From Aalborgiella sp040079635 (GTDB lineage: Bacteria; Pseudomonadota; Gammaproteobacteria; Burkholderiales; Burkholderiaceae_C): 64,000 nt of DNA. The stretch spans positions 1 to 64,000 of the forward strand of contig JBEBJY010000006.1 of the NCBI GenBank assembly GCA_040079635.1, in the 5' to 3' direction. Within the stretch, counting starts at the first letter, position 1. Every line of letters begins with the position of its first letter. Below the pieces are notes generated by a model. It saw only the letters and a program-made list of their open reading frames with translations, ran no database searches and was not told where the DNA came from. Positions 58,959-64,000 of this stretch are shown here, one piece after another. A program made the position numbers and the translations under genes.

Positions 58959-59732
58959 CTACAGCTGCTTAAACACCCGTAACCACTTTGTTGCTGGCAA
59001 GCCACATTTGGTTTGAATGACCTCAGCCCGCGCCATCAGCGCGTCGCGCTTAGGTGCCGATGCCGTACGCTGCGCCAAAACGATGGTATTTCCCTCGCGC
59101 GTGGGCTTGAACGCCCAGACCGCACCAGCTCCAAACACTTCTGATATTTTCTCGACACTGCTCAAAAAACTGGACGAACGGCCAAACAAATTCACCGTCA
59201 TCACGCCATCATCCGTCAACAACCGCCTGCAATCAGCGTAAAACTCGGCACTGTCCAGCACAGGTGCTGCGGCTTCGTGGTCGTACAAATCGACCTGCAG
59301 AGCGTCAATTTGACCTTGCCACTGCGGTTTTTGAATCTCCAGCGCTGCATCGGCCAAAACCACTTCCAATTTAGCATCGTCTGGCGGCAGTTTGAACCAC
59401 AAACGGCAAGCAATGATCACTTGCGGGTTGATTTCAACCGCCGTTGTCTTCATACGTAGTTTTTTGAAGCAAAACTTCGTGCAAGTTGCCGCACCCAGCC
59501 CCAGCTGCATAGAACGGCGCTTGGGCACGCTGGCCGCGTCAACAAACAGCAGCCACGCCATCATGCGCTGCACGTACTCCAGCTCAATCTCAAACGGCGA
59601 ATCAATCAGCATGCTGCCCTGAATCCACTCCGTGCCCAAGTGCAAACAGCGCACATCGCCATAGTCGCTGAAGTTAACTTCGGGTAATTCTGTTGTTTTG
59701 GTGGTTTTTTTCATGGAAGATTTTTGATCCAA
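58959..59732 (-). CDS. Spermidine synthase-like methyltransferase-fold protein
   Basis: 257 residues of the polyamine synthase fold. MQLGLGAATCTKFCFKK replaces the usual GGGDG loop, TTAVEINPQVI supplies the acidic loop, and VVLADAALEI and QIDALQVDLYDHEAAAP hold further ligands. The classic spermidine synthase Asp and Tyr set is only partly seen, so this may be another aminopropyl- or methyltransferase. The ATG at 59714 is an alternative start. A 43-bp element lies 15 bases upstream. Confidence 0.82.
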   Translation of the reverse strand: MDQKSSMKKTTKTTELPEVNFSDYGDVRCLHLGTEWIQGSMLIDSPFEIELEYVQRMMAWLLFVDAASVPKRRSMQLGLGAATCTKFCFKKLRMKTTAVEINPQVIIACRLWFKLPPDDAKLEVVLADAALEIQKPQWQGQIDALQVDLYDHEAAAPVLDSAEFYADCRRLLTDDGVMTVNLFGRSSSFLSSVEKISEVFGAGAVWAFKPTREGNTIVLAQRTASAPKRDALMARAEVIQTKCGLPATKWLRVFKQL

Positions 59733-59746
59733 TTTTATCGATTTTT

Positions 59747-59789
59747 GCTATACTTTTTATAGCTATTTAGGCAATAAATACGCCGGCTA
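59747..59789 (-). repeat. 43-bp dispersed element, copy E13 (intergenic)
   Basis: On the minus strand TAGCCGGCGTATTTATTGCC, then GCTATAAAAAGTATAGC. It is between tatD and the spermidine-synthase-like gene. Confidence 0.95.
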
Positions 59790-59824
59790 GATTCATATTT
59801 AGCACATCAAAAACGCTATCTAAT

Positions 59825-60688
59825 TTATATCAAACTCTTCAATTTAGGCAATGCGTTTAAAGAATTTTCCCATACAGCCCGCGACACATCCTCCAAACTG
59901 ATGCCCCGCAAGTCCGCCAGCACCTGCGCAATGCGCGGCAGTTGAGCTGGTTCGTTGCGGCCTTGGGGTTCGCCAGTGGCACGTTGGGCTGCGGTTTTAT
60001 ACAGCCAATGCGGCGGCATATCGGGCGCATCAGTTTCTAAAACGATGCCGTCCAAGGGAAGCGTTGTTGCCAAATGGCGCAGCTGCAGCGCTCGGTCAAA
60101 CGTCATCGCGCCGCCAAAGCCGAGTTTGAAACCAAGTTTCATAAAAGCAGCGGCTTGGCTGTCGCTGCCGTTAAAAGCATGAATGATGCCGCGCCATGGG
60201 TAATTTTGAGCTGCAACATAGCGCAAACCTTTCAACAGCACATCGGCCGATTTGCGCACGTGGACGACCACAGGCAAGTCGTACTTTTTAGCTAACTTGA
60301 GCTGCTCACGGTAAAAATGGATTTGCTTCTCGCGCAGCGGGCTCACGCACAGCTCAGGAACGAAGAAATCCAAGCCAATTTCACCGACTGCGACGAGTCT
60401 AGGGTCTTCAAAGCGTAGCGCCAGCTCGGCATCTAACAACATCAAATCGTCCTCTGACGCATCTTTCACATACAGTGGGTGAATCCCCAAAGCGTAGCTG
60501 TCGCCATGCACATGGGCGAGTTCTCGGACGGCTTGGAAGTTAAATGGGTGAACGGCTGGATAAACACATTTCGCTACGTTTTTAATAGCTGCATAGGCGC
60601 GCAATTCGCTGGCTAATGAGTGATTTAAGGCTGAAATACCATTGAATTCCGGCGCATCAAGGTGGCAGTGCGTATCAATCCATTGCAT
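59825..60688 (-). CDS. tatD: TatD family metal-dependent hydrolase, with a diverged in-frame 43-bp element
   Basis: 287 residues, a TIM-barrel deoxyribonuclease-like hydrolase. WIDTHCHLDAPEF supplies the first metal histidines; VAVGEIGLDFF, PVVVHVRKSADVLL and GIIHAFNGSDSQAAAFM carry the others, and VLETDAPDMPP is the last. Residues 25-39 (LASELRAYAAIKNVA) are encoded by a diverged 43-bp element at 60573-60615. The N-terminal linker is a few residues longer than usual. A tRNA gene lies 28 bases upstream. Confidence 0.93.
   Translation of the reverse strand: MQWIDTHCHLDAPEFNGISALNHSLASELRAYAAIKNVAKCVYPAVHPFNFQAVRELAHVHGDSYALGIHPLYVKDASEDDLMLLDAELALRFEDPRLVAVGEIGLDFFVPELCVSPLREKQIHFYREQLKLAKKYDLPVVVHVRKSADVLLKGLRYVAAQNYPWRGIIHAFNGSDSQAAAFMKLGFKLGFGGAMTFDRALQLRHLATTLPLDGIVLETDAPDMPPHWLYKTAAQRATGEPQGRNEPAQLPRIAQVLADLRGISLEDVSRAVWENSLNALPKLKSLI
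60573..60615 (-). repeat. 43-bp dispersed element, copy E14 (inside tatD, diverged)
   Basis: On the minus strand TAGCCAGCGAATTGCGCGCC, then GCTATTAAAAACGTAGC; gapless alignment with the other copies and exactly 43 bases. It is read in the third sense frame, and the consensus TGA is TAT. Confidence 0.75.
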
Positions 60689-60715
60689 CTTTGAGCGCTA
60701 CCTTGATTTCGTTAT

Positions 60716-60803
60716 GGAGGAGAAGGTGGGATTCGAACCCACGGTACCTTGCGGTACGCCTGATTTCGAGTCAGGTACATTCGGCCACTCTGCCACTTCT
60801 CCT
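60716..60803 (-). tRNA. tRNA-Ser (anticodon CGA)
   Basis: The minus strand begins GGAGAAGTGGCAGAGTGGCC and folds into a class II tRNA. The acceptor stem is GGAGAAG/CTTCTCC, the anticodon stem CCTGA/TCAGG with loop CTCGAAA, a long variable arm follows, and the T arm is GTGGG-TTCGAAT-CCCAC. The encoded end is TCCA, so the discriminator base would be U instead of the usual G. Confidence 0.96.
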
Positions 60804-60816
60804 GCGTTTACCGTGG

Positions 60817-61791
60817 CTAAATTGTAACCGCTTCAGCCAGCTCAGCTCCTTGCGAAGGGTGTGTGTTTGAGGCCGCCGATGCATTTGGTTTGGCTTTTCT
60901 GAGATCCCAGACTAGACCGAGGCGCTCTAAAAATATCAATGCGTTGCCAAAAGCATCAAACTTTGCAGGTTGATTGATCGCCAAAGTCGCATTTTGATGG
61001 TGGTAACTGTGCAATCCTTCGCCCATGAGCACCGCAGTAAGCCACAAATTGTTGCGACTTTCGTCTTGGCTACCTTCTACCTTGGTGCCGAACAGATGAG
61101 TCATAGAGTTGGCGACACCTTCAAATTGATTTAACAAAATTGCACGGGCACACCCAGCCCATAGCAAACAAGACAGGCATTCACTCCAACCGCCGTACAT
61201 GTATCCGAATACACCTGGCAGCAATAGCCCCATTATTGCTAGCAACCAGTAATGTCGAGAGATAAACATCACGATGGGATCCTTCAATAAATCAGGGACA
61301 TAACGAGTTTCATCTGATTCAGCGACGCTAAACTTCCAGCCGATATGGGCATGAAACCAGCCAATGAATCGGTTTTTGATGAGTCCTTTGTCATTCGACC
61401 ACGGCGAATGCGGGTCATATTGTTGATCTGCGAAGCGATGGTGACGACGGTGATCCGCCACCCAACCCACGATTGGACCTTGCAAGGACCATGTACCGAG
61501 GATACCCAAAACAGCTTTACCCAGAAGAGAAGTTTTAAACGCGTGGTGCGTAAAGTAACGATGGAACCCTATACCCAGCCCCACTGAGCCAAGAACGAAA
61601 AACAGCAACCCAAGCAACATCGAAAATACAGTCGGCTGCCATGATATTGGAGTACCTATTAACAAACCTAAAGCCAGGAAGGGAGGCAGCATTATTGATA
61701 CGGCATTTGTGAAGCGTTTTATGCTATTTATTTTTACGGACTGCGATATGTGCGGGTTGATTTGTTTAGTAGCTTGAGTAAATATTGACAT
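60817..61791 (-). CDS. Fatty acid desaturase (acyl-CoA/acyl-lipid delta-9 type)
   Basis: 324 residues with four membrane helices. The three His boxes are HRYFTHHAF, HRRHHRFAD and HSYHHQN, the diiron ligands of membrane desaturases. GLGIGFHRYFTHHAFK and NNLWLTAVLMGEGLHSYHHQNA are typical of delta-9 enzymes, which introduce a double bond for membrane fluidity. It lies between tRNA-Ser and a histidine kinase gene that is divergent. The divergent kinase could control it, as DesK does for desaturases elsewhere, but this is a guess. Confidence 0.92.
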   Translation of the reverse strand: MSIFTQATKQINPHISQSVKINSIKRFTNAVSIMLPPFLALGLLIGTPISWQPTVFSMLLGLLFFVLGSVGLGIGFHRYFTHHAFKTSLLGKAVLGILGTWSLQGPIVGWVADHRRHHRFADQQYDPHSPWSNDKGLIKNRFIGWFHAHIGWKFSVAESDETRYVPDLLKDPIVMFISRHYWLLAIMGLLLPGVFGYMYGGWSECLSCLLWAGCARAILLNQFEGVANSMTHLFGTKVEGSQDESRNNLWLTAVLMGEGLHSYHHQNATLAINQPAKFDAFGNALIFLERLGLVWDLRKAKPNASAASNTHPSQGAELAEAVTI

Positions 61792-62075
61792 ACAAAGTTT
61801 TGAAAATAAAAATACGACATTTCATACTCACATTTCTGTAACTTTTTGGCAAGACTTACACTTTGATTTTGATTTTCAAATCGCCATCGTTTCTCGGGAG
61901 AAAACACTTACTTACACTCTTTCCACGAAATGAATCAATTACTTAAATTTTGGTTGAATTTTTCATGCACCATAGTAATTAAAAAATACTCACTTTTAGA
62001 AATCGGCAACTTGTTAAGTTTAATGAAGTCGAAATGGCTTATTTCTCAAACAACAATACTTGCTAAACTCCCAGC
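61792..62075. other. Intergenic region between the desaturase and histidine kinase genes
   Basis: 284 A/T-rich bases holding divergent promoters. I see no open frame, repeat or clear operator. Confidence 0.4.
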
Positions 62076-63506
62076 ATGACCGTTCATAACTCAGTGTCTT
62101 CACGCCAAGAAAGTAACCAGCCATCCGTTAATCTAGGCGAAGAAAATCCTAACTGGGTAGAAGCGGAAAGTATTCGGGCGTTCATGCCTACACAGCAACA
62201 AACACAAGTCATTGCTTTGTTTGTTATCCCTATCGTATTTTTTGTGCTTTATGGGCATGTAAATATGTATGGACTTGTGATTTGGGCGTTCTTCTCTGTG
62301 CTTTTAGCTATCTACCGATGGCGATTAACAACGTATTACATGATGCATTTAATTGAGTCGTCCGCATCTGATCAGATTCAATTTAGAAGAAAGAATGCTT
62401 GGACTTGGCCCGCCACATCTTTTTTATGGGGTACGTTGGTATTTCTTTTTTTCAGCAAATCACCGCTTTTCAACCAATTAGTAAGCTTCGTTGTCCTAGC
62501 AAGCATTGGTGTATTCAGTGCAACTGGTTATGCAACACACTTTAAAACCTTGAAGCTATTTATCAACACAATGATGATCACATTGCTCAGCGGAATGACA
62601 TGGCACTACTTCACCAACACTGCAGCAGCTGAAATCTCGATGATTTACATGATATTTCCGCTGCAGCTAATTTTTTGGAAATTACTATTTCTGATTGGAG
62701 CTCGACTAAACCAGTCACATCTTCAAGGTTTAAAACTTCGCAAAGGCAATCAAGATTTAATAGCATCTTTACAGGATCAAACAGCTCGTGCTAACAATGC
62801 CATTGAGACCAAAAATCGCCTTCTAGCTAGCGCGGCGCACGATATCCGGCAACCCGTCTTGGCGCTAGACGTTTATGCCAATATGCTTCGAACTGAGCCC
62901 GAATTGGCGAAAGAGCTTACCGAAAAAATTGAAATTGCGACAAAATCTGTCATCAATATGTTCGATAGTTTGTTTGATTTGGCGCGGATTGAATCGAGTC
63001 AAATCAAAGTCAATAAAACCAATGTCCATTTGCCTGAACTATTCCGTGAACTATATCTGCAATACCAACCGGCGGCACAAGCTAAAAAATTAGATCTTCG
63101 CCTGCGCAGCAAGCAATTTGACATCTACACAGACCATCAATTGATCAAACGAATTTTAGGCAACCTAGTAATGAATGCCATCAAATTCACCGACAAAGGT
63201 GGTGTGTTGTTAGCATGCCGACAAACAAAGCAGGGCTTGCGCTTTGAAGTATGGGATACAGGCGTTGGTATTCCACTAGACCAACAAGAAGCTGTGTTCA
63301 AAGAATTTTACAAATCGCCAAGCCACTCAGGCACCAGCGACGGCTTCGGGTTGGGCCTGTCTATTGTTGCACGCTTGTGCGAGCCCTTAGATTATAAGTT
63401 TGCTCTGCGGTCTCGCATTGGGCGCGGCAGTGTCTTCTGCATTGAAGCACCATCACTTGTCTGTTTTACGGCGGTAACAAACCCTGCTGGCGTGCGTAAA
63501 AAATAG
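62076..63506 (+). CDS. Membrane sensor histidine kinase
   Basis: 476 residues. Six membrane helices span about residues 45-205. A short coiled coil follows, then the phosphoacceptor RLLASAAHDIRQPVLALD with His255. The ATPase domain holds NLVMNAIKF (N box), WDTGVGIP (G1) and GFGLGLSIVARL (G2). ASAAHDIRQP is the variant H box seen in kinases that partner with LuxR-type regulators. The last 13 codons overlap the 3' end of the response regulator on the other strand. Signal unknown. Confidence 0.92.
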   Translation: MTVHNSVSSRQESNQPSVNLGEENPNWVEAESIRAFMPTQQQTQVIALFVIPIVFFVLYGHVNMYGLVIWAFFSVLLAIYRWRLTTYYMMHLIESSASDQIQFRRKNAWTWPATSFLWGTLVFLFFSKSPLFNQLVSFVVLASIGVFSATGYATHFKTLKLFINTMMITLLSGMTWHYFTNTAAAEISMIYMIFPLQLIFWKLLFLIGARLNQSHLQGLKLRKGNQDLIASLQDQTARANNAIETKNRLLASAAHDIRQPVLALDVYANMLRTEPELAKELTEKIEIATKSVINMFDSLFDLARIESSQIKVNKTNVHLPELFRELYLQYQPAAQAKKLDLRLRSKQFDIYTDHQLIKRILGNLVMNAIKFTDKGGVLLACRQTKQGLRFEVWDTGVGIPLDQQEAVFKEFYKSPSHSGTSDGFGLGLSIVARLCEPLDYKFALRSRIGRGSVFCIEAPSLVCFTAVTNPAGVRKK

Positions 63507-64000
63507 CTTGCGTGCGGCTTTTCACATCGATGCGTCGGAACAAACGCCATAGATGAACTTTCACGGTGTGCTCATTGATGCCCAAGTCTTCAGCAATATC
63601 TTTGTTGCTCAGACCTTTGTTCAACAGCAGCAGCAACTGGTTTTGGCGTTTTGACAGCTTTTGGCCAGGCACTTGCGTCTCTTCGAAGCTGTCATCTGCC
63701 ATCAGCAAGCCCTTAAGGGCAGCGCCAATTTCAGTGGCTCCAGCTGATTTTTCAATATAAATATCTGCACCGGCTTCTAAACAATGCGCCTCCCAATCAC
63801 CCGATGGTGACGCAGAAAGCACGGCCAATGGAATCAACGGGTACATGTTTTTCAATTGACGTACACCTGAAACGCCAGTCGTGTCTGGTAGTTTTAAGTC
63901 CAGCGAAAACATCACTGGTTCGCCATGCTCCGCAATCGCCGCGTTGAGCAAACCCAAGCGCTCAAGCTCAATCACTTCCATCGTAGGTCGCAAGCGGCGC
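63466..64000 (-). CDS. LuxR/NarL-family response regulator (5' end beyond window)
   Basis: At least 178 residues are visible; the frame stays open to the edge. The receiver domain is entered part way: MFSLDLKLPDTTG holds the phospho-acceptor Asp, AVLSASPSGDWEAH the Ser/Thr switch, and IEKSAGATEI the Lys. The C-terminal LuxR helix-turn-helix reads LSKRQNQLLLLLNKGLSNKDIAEDLG followed by EHTVKVHL. It is convergent with the kinase gene and overlaps it by 41 bases, which suggests a cognate pair. Confidence 0.92.
   Translation of the reverse strand, partial: RRLRPTMEVIELERLGLLNAAIAEHGEPVMFSLDLKLPDTTGVSGVRQLKNMYPLIPLAVLSASPSGDWEAHCLEAGADIYIEKSAGATEIGAALKGLLMADDSFEETQVPGQKLSKRQNQLLLLLNKGLSNKDIAEDLGINEHTVKVHLWRLFRRIDVKSRTQAIFYARQQGLLPP

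Noticed and set aside
1..64000. CRISPR array, prophage or transposon genes
   Set aside because: No regularly spaced direct repeats, integrase, transposase, portal, terminase or toxin-antitoxin pair was seen.

Overview
The window comes from a betaproteobacterium of the order Burkholderiales, most likely a Comamonadaceae relative. This is an inference from several features seen together. There is the aerobic caa3/aa3-type cox locus with its small assembly proteins (DUF2970, DUF2909, a 37-residue protein). There are two tripartite-tricarboxylate (Bug/Tct) components, a tcu (tricarballylate) locus, a monomeric NADP isocitrate dehydrogenase, and a rpoH gene with a CIRCE operator. Base composition is moderate, without very high GC. 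I see no phage, plasmid, transposase or CRISPR signature. Almost all of the window is ordinary chromosome.

Layout. 0-6 kb: GDP-sugar genes (rmd-like fragment, gmd), a GlcD-type flavoprotein and the three-gene proton-translocating transhydrogenase pntAA-pntAB-pntB. 6-11.4 kb: a tricarboxylate catabolic cluster (Bug receptor, SDR, tcuB, tcuA, LysR regulator). 11.4-17.9 kb: mnmA, an ExbB/ExbD/ExbD/TonB-like system with an MFS exporter, a Spy-like protein and a cysteine-less glutaredoxin-like protein. 17.9-20 kb: rubredoxin reductase, rubredoxin and rubrerythrin, which together could form a peroxide-reducing chain. 20-30 kb: monomeric icd, a lipoprotein, a GST, trhO, rpoH and a patch of small accessory genes. 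31-40.5 kb: the cytochrome c oxidase and heme A assembly locus. 40.6-46.8 kb: ribF, ileS, lspA, then a terC-family gene behind a yybP-ykoY manganese riboswitch. 46.8-60.7 kb: oxidoreductases, transporters, gamma-glutamyltransferase, tctBA, a spermidine-synthase-like protein and tatD. 60.7-64 kb: tRNA-Ser(CGA), a fatty acid desaturase and a convergent histidine kinase/response regulator pair.

The most unusual feature is a dispersed repeat of exactly 43 bp. It begins TAGCCGGCG and ends in a small hairpin, GCTAT-N7-ATAGC. I count fourteen gapless copies in both orientations. Eight are intergenic. Six lie in frame inside protein-coding genes (tcuA, rubredoxin reductase, GST, sco, an SDR, tatD), in four different reading frames, and in sco the element supplies the hydrophobic core of the signal peptide. 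Where a frame carries a stop codon in the consensus, the genic copies have lost that stop. This resembles in principle the protein-coding palindromic elements described in Rickettsia, but the sequence is different. I consider it the leading candidate for an undescribed system in this window.

Regulatory signals that can be read directly are the CIRCE operator over the rpoH promoter, the yybP-ykoY leader with a terminator hairpin before terC, two FNR/ANR-like boxes flanking a DUF2892 gene, a 17-bp palindrome between rubrerythrin and icd, and several intrinsic terminators.
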